Shown here piece after piece: positions 26,985-35,510 of a stretch of DNA of 64,000 bases. Every line of letters starts with the position of its first letter. Within the stretch, counting starts at the first letter, position 1. The notes beneath the pieces are model-generated. The model was given only the letters and a program-made list of their open reading frames with translations. It searched no databases and was not told the origin of the DNA. The position numbers and the translations under genes are program-made. Location: contig NC_011740.1 in NCBI RefSeq assembly GCF_000026225.1, forward strand, positions 2,914,001 to 2,978,000. The letters are read 5' to 3'. The DNA is from Escherichia fergusonii ATCC 35469. Its GTDB lineage: Bacteria; Pseudomonadota; Gammaproteobacteria; Enterobacterales; Enterobacteriaceae.

Positions 26985-29900
26985 ATGAATAAAATATATC
27001 GGCTAAAGTGGAACAGGTCTCGTAACTGTTGGTGCGTCTGCTCTGAACTGGGGAGCAGAATAAAAGGGAAAAAGTTCCGGGCTGTTTTAATTAGCGCGAT
27101 AAGTTTATATTCATCTCTGGCATTCGCCGATGATGTCATCGTAAAAAAGGATGAGACTATTGAATTTGGCAAAGAGAACCAGAGTATCGATTACCGTATT
27201 AAGGTGACCGATAATGCTAATCTGGTTATCAATGCGACAGACACTTCACGTCCACGTCTGACTCTTGCTTCGGGTGGTGGGTTGGATATCACCGGAGGAA
27301 AGGTAACAATCAATGGCCCACTTAACTTTCTGCTGAAAGGTACGGGGTTCCTGAATGTCTCCAATGCTGGCAGCGAGTTATATGCTGATGATTTGTATGA
27401 GTCAAACTCAGGTATGAGACACGATCAAGGCTATTTTAATGTCTCCAACGGCGGCAAAATCCATGTTAAGGGCACCAGTCGTCTGACTTATACGCAGGGA
27501 AATGTCAGTGGGGAAGGTAGCCAGGTAAATTCCGAAACCTTCTTTATGGGCGTTTACAGCAGTTACGGTGGTAATCAGTACCTGTCAGTTAATAACGGCG
27601 GTGAAGTTAATGCCAGTAAGCAAATTAGCCTGGGCTATTATAATCAAAACTCCGATACAACACTTGCCGTTTCAGAAGGCGGTAAAGTATCTGCGCCGAC
27701 TATTAGTTTAAGCACCAACTCTGAGTTGGCGTTAGGTGCACAGGAAGGAAATGCAGCGAAGGCGGCAGGGATTATTGATGCCGAAAAAATTGAGTTTGTG
27801 TGGGCTTCGACATCAGATAAGAAAATCACTTTAAACCACACGGATAAAAACGCGACTATTTCCGCGGATATTGTCAGTGGCAGCGAGGGCCTAGGCTATA
27901 TCAATGCGCTCAATGGTACAACTTACTTAACCGGTGATAACTCCGCCTTTAGCGGCAAAGTCAAAATTGAGAAAAACGGGGCTTTAGGGATCACCCAAAA
28001 TATAGGTACAGCAGAAATCACCAACCGCGGGAAATTACACCTGAAGGCTGACGATAGCATGACCTTTGCCAATAAGATTTCCGGCAACGGTACAATAAGT
28101 ATCGACAGTGGGACGGTGGAGTTGACCGGCAATAACTATGCATTCAGCGGATATATTGATGTCGCTTCCGATGCTGTCGCTGTTATTTCTGAAGACAAGA
28201 ACATCGGCCGTGCAGAACTGGATGTTGATGGCAAACTGCAAATTAATGCCAATAAAGATTGGGTGTTTGATAACGATCTTGAAGGTAAAGGCGTTGTTGA
28301 AATAAACATGGGGAATCACGAATTCTCCTTCGATGAGTTTGCTTATACAGACTGGTTTCAGGGGGCACTGGCATTCCAGAACACGACATTTAACCTGGAA
28401 AAAAATGCTGAGTTTCTGCAGAAAGGCGGGATCACTGCGGGTCAGGGAAGCCAGATAACAGTGGGTAAGGGCGCTCATTCCATTAGCACTCTGGGATTCT
28501 CGGGCGGAACCATTGATTTTGGTGCCCTGACAGCGGGTGCACAGATGACAGAAGGGACAGTCAACGTTAGTAAAACGCTGGATTTGCGCGGCGAGGGTGT
28601 GATTCAGGTTTCTGACAGTGACGTTGTAAGCTCAATATCTCGTGATATTGACTCTGCGTTATCGCTCACTGAAGTTGATGATGGTAACAGCGCCATTAAG
28701 CTGGTTGATGCGCAAGGTGCGGAAGTTCTGGGCGACGCGGGCAATCTGCAATTGCAGGATAAAAATGGGCAAATCCTCTCCAGCAGCGCCCAACGTGATA
28801 TTCAGCAGAATGGGCAAAAAGCGGCCGTCGGCACTTACGACTATCGCCTGACGAGTGGGATAAACAATGACGGTCTGTATATCGGTTACGGCCTGACCCA
28901 GCTTGATTTGCAGGCTACCGACAGTGACGCCCTGGTGCTGAGTGCCAACGGTAAGAGCGAGAATGCCGCCGATCTCAGTGCAAAGGTTACCGGCAGTGGT
29001 GACCTGGCCTTCAGCAGCCAGAAAGGTCAGACCGTATCGCTTTCTAACAAAGACAACGACTATACCGGTGTTACCGATCTGCGCAGCGGGACGCTTTTGT
29101 TGAAGAACGATAACGTGTTGGGTAATACCCATGAACTGCGTCTGGCGGCAGAGACTGAACTGGATATGAATGGTCACAGCCAGACCGTGGGCACGCTCAA
29201 TGCTAGCGCCAATTCACTGCTGAACTTAAACGACGGCAGTCTGACGGTTACCTATGGGGGCACTTCAACTGGTTCGTTAACGGGGAGTGGAGCGCTGAAT
29301 ATTCAGGGCGGCACACTGGACATCGCGGGCGATAACAGCAACCTGACGGCGAATGTGAACATTGCCAGCTCGGCTAATATCCTGGTTAGCCATGCGCAGG
29401 GAATGGGTAACGCAAACATTGAGAACTACGGAACCCTGGCGTTGAATACTCACGGTGAAAAAAGAGCGGCTGCACCAGTGAATTACACCCTGGGTGGCAA
29501 TCTTACCAACAACGGTACGCTGATGACCGGGATGTCAGGACAGCAAGCTGGCAACGTGTTAGTGGTGAAGGGGAACTACTACGGTAATAGCGGCCAACTG
29601 GTAATGAATACGGTACTGAATGGCGATGATTCAGTAACCGATAAATTAGTTGTCGAGGGCGATACTAGCGGCACGACTGCCGTTACGGTGAATAACGCTG
29701 GCGGTACAGGTGCTAAAACCCTTAACGGTATCGAACTTATCCATGTAGACGGTAAGTCTGAGGGAGAATTTGTTCAGGCGGGGCGTATCGTTGCGGGGGC
29801 GTATGATTACACTCTTGCGCGTGGACAGGGGGCAAATAGCGGTAACTGGTATCTGACCAGCGGCAGTGATTCACCTGAACCGCAGCCGGAACCAGAGCCG

Positions 29901-30998
29901 ATGCCGAATCCGGAACCTAATCCGAATCCGGAACCTAATCCGAATCCGGAACCTAACCCGAACCCGGAGCCGAATCCGACACCTACGCCGGGCCCGGATC
30001 TGAATATGGATAATGACCTGCGACCGGAAGCGGGCAGCTACATTGCCAACCTTGCAGCAGCGAATATCATGTTTACAACGCGTCTGCATGAGCGTCTGGG
30101 AAATACGGACTATACCGACATGGTGACGGGTGAGCAGAAACAAACCACTATGTGGATGCGCCATGAAGGTGGCCACAATAAATGGCACGATGGTAGCGGT
30201 CAGCTGAAAACTCAGGGTAACCGCTATGTTCTGCAACTGGGGGGCGATATCGCACAGTGGAGCCAAAACAACAGTGACCGCTGGCATGTAGGGGTCATGG
30301 CGGGATATGGCAACAGCGACAGCAAAACGACCTCCTCGCGCACTGGTTATCGTGCAAAAGCGAGCGTGAACGGATATAGCACCGGTCTTTATGCCACCTG
30401 GTATGCCGATGACGAATCGCATAATGGAGCGTATCTCGACAGTTGGGGGCAGTACAGCTGGTTTGACAACACAGTGAAAGGTGATGATTTACAGAGTGAA
30501 TCTTATAAATCAAAAGGGTTTACCGCGTCACTGGAAGCTGGATACAAACACAAATTAGCTGAATTTAACGGCAGCAAGGGAACGCGTAACGAATGGTATG
30601 TTCAGCCGCAAGCCCAGGTTACCTGGATGGGGGTAAAAGCCGAGAAGCACCGCGAAAGCAATGGCACCCTTGTTCATAGCAACGGGGATGGCAACATTCA
30701 AACCCGACTTGGCGTAAAAACCTGGCTGAAGAGCCACCATAAAATGGATGATGGTAAATCCCGCGAGTTCCAGCCGTTTGTAGAAATGAACTGGCTGCAT
30801 AACAGTAAGGATTTCAGCGCCAGCATGGATGGCGTCTCCGTCACTCAGGATGGCGCCCGAAATATTGCTGAGATAAAAACCGGGGTGGAAGGACAGCTAA
30901 ATGCCAACCTGAATGTCTGGGGGAATGTGGGCGTTCAGGTTGCCGATAGGGGATATAATGACACCTCTGCAATGGTGGGCATTAAGTGGCAATTCTGA
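26985..30998 (+). CDS. AIDA-type autotransporter adhesin (type Va secretion)
   Basis: A 1337-residue autotransporter. I choose the ATG at 26985 because it begins the extended signal peptide region MNKIYRLKWNRSRNCWCVC and has a good ribosome site; the frame is open 8 codons earlier. The signal peptide ends about residue 48 (LAFA/DD). The passenger (~49-960) is Gly/Asn/Ser-rich, with many beta-helix-type turns and an internal pertactin-like segment (SKDNDYTG...GTLLLKNDN). A Pro-rich PNPEPN linker spans ~963-1005. A 12-strand beta-barrel follows (~1060-1337) ending in VGIKWQF with terminal Phe. It probably mediates adhesion or aggregation at the cell surface. I cannot assign it to a named adhesin. 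It is flanked by IS ends and absent here in K-12 as I recall. Confidence 0.88.
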   Translation: MNKIYRLKWNRSRNCWCVCSELGSRIKGKKFRAVLISAISLYSSLAFADDVIVKKDETIEFGKENQSIDYRIKVTDNANLVINATDTSRPRLTLASGGGLDITGGKVTINGPLNFLLKGTGFLNVSNAGSELYADDLYESNSGMRHDQGYFNVSNGGKIHVKGTSRLTYTQGNVSGEGSQVNSETFFMGVYSSYGGNQYLSVNNGGEVNASKQISLGYYNQNSDTTLAVSEGGKVSAPTISLSTNSELALGAQEGNAAKAAGIIDAEKIEFVWASTSDKKITLNHTDKNATISADIVSGSEGLGYINALNGTTYLTGDNSAFSGKVKIEKNGALGITQNIGTAEITNRGKLHLKADDSMTFANKISGNGTISIDSGTVELTGNNYAFSGYIDVASDAVAVISEDKNIGRAELDVDGKLQINANKDWVFDNDLEGKGVVEINMGNHEFSFDEFAYTDWFQGALAFQNTTFNLEKNAEFLQKGGITAGQGSQITVGKGAHSISTLGFSGGTIDFGALTAGAQMTEGTVNVSKTLDLRGEGVIQVSDSDVVSSISRDIDSALSLTEVDDGNSAIKLVDAQGAEVLGDAGNLQLQDKNGQILSSSAQRDIQQNGQKAAVGTYDYRLTSGINNDGLYIGYGLTQLDLQATDSDALVLSANGKSENAADLSAKVTGSGDLAFSSQKGQTVSLSNKDNDYTGVTDLRSGTLLLKNDNVLGNTHELRLAAETELDMNGHSQTVGTLNASANSLLNLNDGSLTVTYGGTSTGSLTGSGALNIQGGTLDIAGDNSNLTANVNIASSANILVSHAQGMGNANIENYGTLALNTHGEKRAAAPVNYTLGGNLTNNGTLMTGMSGQQAGNVLVVKGNYYGNSGQLVMNTVLNGDDSVTDKLVVEGDTSGTTAVTVNNAGGTGAKTLNGIELIHVDGKSEGEFVQAGRIVAGAYDYTLARGQGANSGNWYLTSGSDSPEPQPEPEPMPNPEPNPNPEPNPNPEPNPNPEPNPTPTPGPDLNMDNDLRPEAGSYIANLAAANIMFTTRLHERLGNTDYTDMVTGEQKQTTMWMRHEGGHNKWHDGSGQLKTQGNRYVLQLGGDIAQWSQNNSDRWHVGVMAGYGNSDSKTTSSRTGYRAKASVNGYSTGLYATWYADDESHNGAYLDSWGQYSWFDNTVKGDDLQSESYKSKGFTASLEAGYKHKLAEFNGSKGTRNEWYVQPQAQVTWMGVKAEKHRESNGTLVHSNGDGNIQTRLGVKTWLKSHHKMDDGKSREFQPFVEMNWLHNSKDFSASMDGVSVTQDGARNIAEIKTGVEGQLNANLNVWGNVGVQVADRGYNDTSAMVGIKWQF
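29904..29975 (+). repeat. Tandem 18-bp repeat encoding PNPEPN units
   Basis: Four consecutive copies of an 18-bp unit (CCGAATCCGGAACCTAAT and variants) begin at 29904, 29922, 29940 and 29958. The first two are identical and the third and fourth diverge progressively. They encode the proline-rich spacer between passenger and barrel. The unit is a multiple of 3, so copy-number changes keep the frame. Confidence 0.85.
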
Positions 30999-31018
30999 TC
31001 TGAATAATCAGTAAAATG

Positions 31019-31050
31019 AGAGAGCCGAACGGGAGATAATTCGGCTCTCT
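31019..31050 (+). terminator. Terminator hairpin after the autotransporter
   Basis: AGAGAGCCGAA / TTCGGCTCTCT forms a perfect 11-bp stem with a 10-nt loop, starting 21 bp after the adhesin stop codon. It is followed by a T-rich GTGTCATTTT stretch. Confidence 0.75.
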
Positions 31051-31192
31051 GTGTCATTTTCTTGCAGTCAGCTTTATCAGCTAGAGTGAAGACAAGCAGA
31101 TTTAGCTGGCGCACAAGATTTAATCAAGGTGTGTTCAATGGCTTCGCATGATTTGAGTGTTTTTTTGTAAGAGTTCGGAGAAACGGTTAATT

Positions 31193-31217
31193 GATCACCG
31201 AATTGAATACTTGACCC
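31193..31217. repeat. Solitary copy of the IS right-end inverted repeat
   Basis: This 25-bp sequence matches the right end of the IS1-family element (26489-26513) at 24 of 25 positions and is in the same orientation. No IS sequence is recognisable inside it. Outside it the TRAP permease remnant begins immediately. It is therefore a lone IS end 4.7 kb from the element. Confidence 0.8.
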
Positions 31218-31493
31218 ACAATTTTAGTTATGACACCTGTACTTGTACCTTTGATTAAACAGGCTGGAATAGATCCGGTATATTTCGGTGTTCTTTTTGT
31301 AATAAATACGTCCATTGGTTTGATAACACCACCAGTAGGCACAGTATTAAATGTAATTTGTGGTATTGGAAAGATAAGTATGGATGAGCTGGTCAAAGGT
31401 ATTTTGCCGTTCTTACTCACATGCGTGGTAATCCTTATTTTACTGGTACTCTTCCCGCAATTAGTGCTCTTTCCTTTGGCCCTTATGACCTGA
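31218..31493 (+). pseudogene. TRAP transporter large permease (DctM), C-terminal remnant
   Basis: About 91 codons reading TILVMTPVLVPLIKQAGIDP then VYFGVLFVINTSIGLITPPVG, the last two or three helices of a TRAP DctM permease (family pattern GIDPVHFG...TPPVG). It ends naturally with TGA at 31491. The 5' part is gone, and the frame is interrupted by a stop inside the adjoining IS-end repeat. It differs clearly from the intact DctM at 47687-48988, so it is not a copy of that gene. It is probably the leftover of the transporter that served the dehydratase at 24487. Confidence 0.85.
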
Positions 31494-31536
31494 GAAAAGG
31501 TTGGGTGTTGTATAAAACACCCAACCATCGCTTTAA

Positions 31537-33513
31537 TTACTCATCTTCAAGATAAGTATAACCGTACAAACCTGCCTCGAACTCTTCCAGGAACTGTTGT
31601 TGCAGTTCAGCATCAAGATCGGTTTTCTTCACCTGATCGCGGAACTGGGTTAACAGCGTTTTCGGATCGAGCTGCACATATTGCAGCATATCCGCCACGG
31701 TATCACCTTCGTCAGACAGTTCCACTTCTACGCTGCCGTCAGGGAAGACGAAAACATCAACCGCTTCGGTATCACCAAACAGGTTGTGCATGTTGCCGAG
31801 GATTTCCTGATACGCGCCGACCATAAAGAAACCGAGCATCGGCGGATTCTCCGGATCGTACTCCGGCATTGGCATTGTCGTGGCAATACCATCACCATCG
31901 ATATAGTGATCGATAGCACCGTCAGAGTCACAGGTAATATCCAGTAGCACGGCGCGGCGCTCCGGAACTTGATTCAGCCCTTCCAGCGGCAGAACCGGGA
32001 ACAACTGGTCGATCCCCCATGCGTCCGGCATCGACTGGAACAGCGAGAAGTTGACGTACATTTTGTCCGCCATACGTTCCTGCAATTCGTCGATAATCGG
32101 GCGATGCGCGCGGTTTTGCGGATCCAGCTGCTTTTGCACTTCATGGCACATGCTCAAATAAAGCTGCTCAGCCCATGCGCGTTCTTGCAGGCTAAAGGTG
32201 CCGGAAGAGTAGCCGATATGAATGTCGTGCAGATCCATCTGGCTGTCGTGTAACCATTCACGCAGAGAACGGCGAGTTCCCGGTTCGTGCATCTCCTGCC
32301 AGGTTTCCCACATACTTTGCAATGCGCGCGGCGCGTCTTCTGCAGGCGCGGTCGGCACCGTGTATTCGTTACGTTCCACACCGATGATATTAGACACCAG
32401 CACGGTGTGATGCGCAGTCACCGCACGACCCGATTCGGTGATTACCGTCGGATGCGGCAGACCATTTTCTTCACACGCATCACCAATCGCCCAGATGATG
32501 TTGTTGGCGTATTCATTGAGGCCGTAGTTCACTGAACAGTCGGACTGCGAACGAGTACCTTCATAGTCCACACCCAGACCGCCGCCGACATCAAAGCACT
32601 GAATATTGACGCCCAGCTTGTGCAGCTCAACATAGAAACGCGCGGATTCACGAACGCCCGTGGCGATATCGCGAATATTCGCCATCTGCGAACCAAGGTG
32701 GAAGTGCAACAATTGCAGGCTGTCGAGACGCCCGGCTTCACGCAGGGTTTCAACCAGTTGCAGTACCTGAGTCGCCGCCAGGCCGAACTTCGATTTTTCC
32801 CCGCCAGAAGACTGCCATTTGCCAGAACCTTGAGACGCCAGACGCGCGCGCACGCCCAGACGAGGAACGACATTCAGACGTTCTGCTTCATCCAGCACAA
32901 TGGCAATTTCTGACATCTTCTCAATGACCAGATAGACCTTATGGCCCATCTTCTCGCCAATTAATGCCAGGCGGATATATTCGCGGTCTTTATAACCGTT
33001 GCAGACGATGACGCTACGGGTCATGCCAGCATGCGCCAGTACCGCCATCAACTCAGCTTTGGAACCGGCTTCCAGGCCCAGTGGTTCGCCCGAATGAATC
33101 AGGGACTCAATCACGCGGCGGTGCTGGTTAACTTTGATCGGATAAACGAGGAAGTAATCGCCGTTATAGCCGTAGGATTCCCGCGCACGTTTGAACGCGG
33201 CGTTAATGGAACGCAAACGGTGTTGCAGGATCTGTGGGAAACAGAACAGTGCAGGCAGACGCTGACCCTGTGCTTCACGAGTTTTCACTAACTGCGCGAG
33301 ATCGACGCGAGCTTCCGGGACGTCCGGGTCCGGGCACACGCTAATGTGGCCCAGCTCGTTAACGTCATAGTAGTTATTGCCCCACCAGGCAATATTGTAA
33401 GTACGCAGCATCTTGCTGGCTTCCTGGGAGCTCATTGCAACCTCCTGCATGGAGCGTAGTACACCGTGTTCGCCCGCTGACGAAGGCAAACTTATAGACA
33501 TGTCGTCAGACAT
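31537..33513 (-). CDS. speA: Biosynthetic arginine decarboxylase
   Basis: The 658-residue PLP enzyme converts arginine to agmatine, the first step of the agmatine route to putrescine. The PLP lysine is in FLVYPIKVNQH (about residue 127). Family motifs GLEAGSKAEL, LHFHLGSQM and FDVGGGLGVDYEG are intact. The start at 33513 (MSDDMSISLPSS) follows GAGG with 6-nt spacing. Four codons further upstream are open but carry no ribosome site. The stop codon of yqgB overlaps this Shine-Dalgarno. The usual partner speB is displaced 7 kb downstream. Confidence 0.98.
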   Translation of the reverse strand: MSDDMSISLPSSAGEHGVLRSMQEVAMSSQEASKMLRTYNIAWWGNNYYDVNELGHISVCPDPDVPEARVDLAQLVKTREAQGQRLPALFCFPQILQHRLRSINAAFKRARESYGYNGDYFLVYPIKVNQHRRVIESLIHSGEPLGLEAGSKAELMAVLAHAGMTRSVIVCNGYKDREYIRLALIGEKMGHKVYLVIEKMSEIAIVLDEAERLNVVPRLGVRARLASQGSGKWQSSGGEKSKFGLAATQVLQLVETLREAGRLDSLQLLHFHLGSQMANIRDIATGVRESARFYVELHKLGVNIQCFDVGGGLGVDYEGTRSQSDCSVNYGLNEYANNIIWAIGDACEENGLPHPTVITESGRAVTAHHTVLVSNIIGVERNEYTVPTAPAEDAPRALQSMWETWQEMHEPGTRRSLREWLHDSQMDLHDIHIGYSSGTFSLQERAWAEQLYLSMCHEVQKQLDPQNRAHRPIIDELQERMADKMYVNFSLFQSMPDAWGIDQLFPVLPLEGLNQVPERRAVLLDITCDSDGAIDHYIDGDGIATTMPMPEYDPENPPMLGFFMVGAYQEILGNMHNLFGDTEAVDVFVFPDGSVEVELSDEGDTVADMLQYVQLDPKTLLTQFRDQVKKTDLDAELQQQFLEEFEAGLYGYTYLEDE

Positions 33514-33521
33514 AGCGAACC

Positions 33522-33653
33522 TCAAATTATTTTATTAAGTGTAAAACAGTTAACCACTATCGCAGCCTGAAACTGCGATAACAACCCATAAGCATACGGA
33601 TTTTCCAGCAGCGTATGCTGGTGTTCCGACTGCGCAATCGGTTTCTTTTTCAT
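33522..33653 (-). CDS. yqgB: Small protein YqgB upstream of speA
   Basis: A 43-codon frame (MKKKPIAQSEHQHTLLENPY...CFTLNKII) on the minus strand, directly upstream of speA. Its TGA stop at 33522-33524 overlaps the GAGG ribosome site of speA, which suggests translational coupling or a leader-peptide role. E. coli YqgB is linked to acid stress, with no known activity. The frame, length and position match the annotated K-12 gene as I recall it. Confidence 0.85.
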   Translation of the reverse strand: MKKKPIAQSEHQHTLLENPYAYGLLSQFQAAIVVNCFTLNKII

Positions 33654-33996
33654 AATGATTTAAAGCACTTAACCGAACTGAGAATGACAGATTCGGCGAA
33701 ACCACGAGAAAACTCTTGTTTTTACAAGAGCGCCCTTGTTCAGCTCTTAGTTACCGTTACCGGCCCTGGAGTCCTGAGAAGCGCCGAGATGGGTATAACA
33801 TCGGCAGGTATGCAAAGCAGAGATGCAGAGTGCGGGGAACATATCTACACCAGAATGGTGCGGCAGATTAAGCAAAAAACAACGGTTCATTATCTCGTAT
33901 CACCTCCACGGCCGCCCCGAAAGACGAACCCACAAGCCAAAACACCTATTTCAACCCGGCTGGAAGTGGCGACACGATGACTTCGTCGTGTGCTTT
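33654..33996. other. Gap between yqgB and the yqgD-like frame
   Basis: This holds the speA/yqgB promoter region. K-12 annotations place a doubtful small gene (yqgC) here on the plus strand. A plus-strand frame (33615-33980) is open but has no recognisable domain and overlaps yqgB antisense, so I do not call it. Confidence 0.4.
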
Positions 33997-34266
33997 TTAT
34001 TTAAGCCGCGCGCCGCGTTTTATACCGTCATGATAAGAAAAATGCAAAACATAAATGCCCACTTTGTCAGCGGCAACAAGAAATATTTTCAGCCACGTTT
34101 TTAGCGGAATGAGACCCGATTCAAAAAAAACTGGAAATTGGGTGAAGAAGTAACCTAAAATAGCCATCCAGATGTTAATCCATCCATACCGATTAACACT
34201 CAGACTGCCAGTGTTTTTAACCTGCAGAGTCGTGGTAGGATCCGCTACCACAGAAAATCCACACAA
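33997..34266 (-). CDS. yqgD: YqgD-like small membrane protein
   Basis: An 89-codon frame reading VVADPTTTLQVKNTGSLSVN, then a hydrophobic segment WINIWMAILGYFFTQFPVFF that could span the membrane, then a basic tail. This resembles the K-12 YqgD protein I remember (83 residues), whose start would be near the VADP segment (a GTG) instead of the ATG at 34266. It lies antisense to and inside the metK upstream region, so it may not be a real gene. Function unknown. Confidence 0.45.
   Translation of the reverse strand: MCGFSVVADPTTTLQVKNTGSLSVNRYGWINIWMAILGYFFTQFPVFFESGLIPLKTWLKIFLVAADKVGIYVLHFSYHDGIKRGARLK
34170..34209. promoter_or_regulatory. Candidate tandem MetJ boxes upstream of metK
   Basis: Consecutive 8-mers starting with AGATGTTA at 34170 and including AGACTGCC near 34202 loosely follow the MetJ box AGACGTCT. 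They lie about 100-135 bp before the metK start. metK is a known MetJ target. Individual matches are only 4-6 of 8, so boundaries are approximate. Confidence 0.4.
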
Positions 34267-34306
34267 CAGTTTGAGCTAACCAAATTCTCTTTAGGTGATA
34301 TTAAAT

Positions 34307-35461
34307 ATGGCAAAACACCTTTTTACGTCCGAGTCCGTCTCTGAAGGGCATCCTGACAAAATTGCTGACCAAATCTCTGATGCCGTTTTAGACGCGATCC
34401 TCGAACAGGATCCGAAAGCACGCGTTGCTTGCGAAACCTACGTAAAAACCGGCATGGTTTTAGTTGGCGGTGAAATCACCACCAGCGCCTGGGTAGACAT
34501 CGAAGAGATCACCCGTAACACCGTTCGCGAAATTGGCTATGTACATTCCGACATGGGCTTTGACGCTAACTCCTGTGCGGTTCTGAGCGCTATCGGCAAA
34601 CAGTCTCCTGATATCAACCAGGGCGTTGACCGTGCCGATCCGCTGGAACAGGGCGCGGGCGACCAGGGTCTGATGTTTGGCTACGCAACCAATGAAACCG
34701 ACGTGCTGATGCCAGCACCTATCACCTATGCACACCGTCTGGTTCAGCGTCAGGCTGAAGTACGTAAAAACGGCACTCTGCCGTGGCTGCGCCCGGACGC
34801 GAAAAGCCAGGTGACTTTCCAGTATGACGACGGCAAAATCGTTGGTATCGATGCTGTCGTGCTTTCCACTCAGCACTCTGAAGAGATCGACCAGAAATCG
34901 CTGCAAGAAGCGGTGATGGAAGAGATCATCAAGCCGATTCTGCCCGCAGAATGGCTGACTTCCGCAACCAAGTTCTTCATCAACCCGACCGGACGTTTTG
35001 TTATTGGCGGCCCGATGGGTGACTGCGGTCTGACTGGTCGTAAAATTATCGTTGATACCTACGGCGGCATGGCACGTCACGGTGGCGGTGCGTTCTCTGG
35101 TAAAGATCCATCAAAAGTGGACCGTTCTGCAGCGTACGCAGCACGTTATGTCGCGAAAAACATCGTTGCGGCTGGCCTGGCCGATCGTTGTGAAATTCAG
35201 GTTTCCTACGCAATCGGCGTGGCTGAACCGACCTCCATCATGGTGGAAACTTTCGGTACCGAGAAAGTGCCTTCTGAACAACTGACTCTGTTGGTACGTG
35301 AGTTCTTCGACCTGCGCCCATACGGTCTGATTCAGATGCTGGATCTGCTGCACCCGATCTACAAAGAAACCGCAGCATACGGTCACTTTGGTCGCGAACA
35401 TTTCCCGTGGGAAAAAACCGACAAAGCGCAGCTGCTGCGTGAAGCTGCTGGACTGAAATAA
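34307..35461 (+). CDS. metK: S-adenosylmethionine synthetase
   Basis: A 384-residue enzyme making S-adenosylmethionine from methionine and ATP, a cytoplasmic tetramer. The family signatures are intact: GAGDQGLMFGYA (near residue 114) and GGGAFSGKDPSK (near 260). The start is MAKHLFTSES at 34307; the 4 upstream codons open in frame are not conserved. SAM supplies methyl groups and, through SpeD, spermidine synthesis, tying it to the neighbouring spe genes. A terminator is at 35485-35510. Confidence 0.98.
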   Translation: MAKHLFTSESVSEGHPDKIADQISDAVLDAILEQDPKARVACETYVKTGMVLVGGEITTSAWVDIEEITRNTVREIGYVHSDMGFDANSCAVLSAIGKQSPDINQGVDRADPLEQGAGDQGLMFGYATNETDVLMPAPITYAHRLVQRQAEVRKNGTLPWLRPDAKSQVTFQYDDGKIVGIDAVVLSTQHSEEIDQKSLQEAVMEEIIKPILPAEWLTSATKFFINPTGRFVIGGPMGDCGLTGRKIIVDTYGGMARHGGGAFSGKDPSKVDRSAAYAARYVAKNIVAAGLADRCEIQVSYAIGVAEPTSIMVETFGTEKVPSEQLTLLVREFFDLRPYGLIQMLDLLHPIYKETAAYGHFGREHFPWEKTDKAQLLREAAGLK

Positions 35462-35484
35462 TCCTCCAGCGCCTTCGTCTTCAA

Positions 35485-35510
35485 GGCCAGCCTCGCGCTG
35501 GCCTTTTTCT
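35485..35510 (+). terminator. Terminator of metK
   Basis: GGCCAGC-CTCGC-GCTGGCC forms a 7-bp GC stem, followed by TTTTTCTTTTT, 24 bp after the metK stop. Confidence 0.9.

Noticed and set aside
29904..29975. Tandem repeats as a CRISPR array
   Set aside because: The units are contiguous without spacers, in frame, and encode a Pro-rich linker inside a clear coding sequence.
29871..30422. 183-codon antisense frame with an Arg-rich repetitive tail
   Set aside because: The RIRIRFRIRI repeats are simply the reverse of the proline-rich PNPEPN coding repeats in the autotransporter.
33615..33980. Plus-strand 121-codon frame upstream of metK
   Set aside because: It overlaps yqgB antisense and shows no domain or conserved start; kept only as a possible location of the doubtful yqgC.
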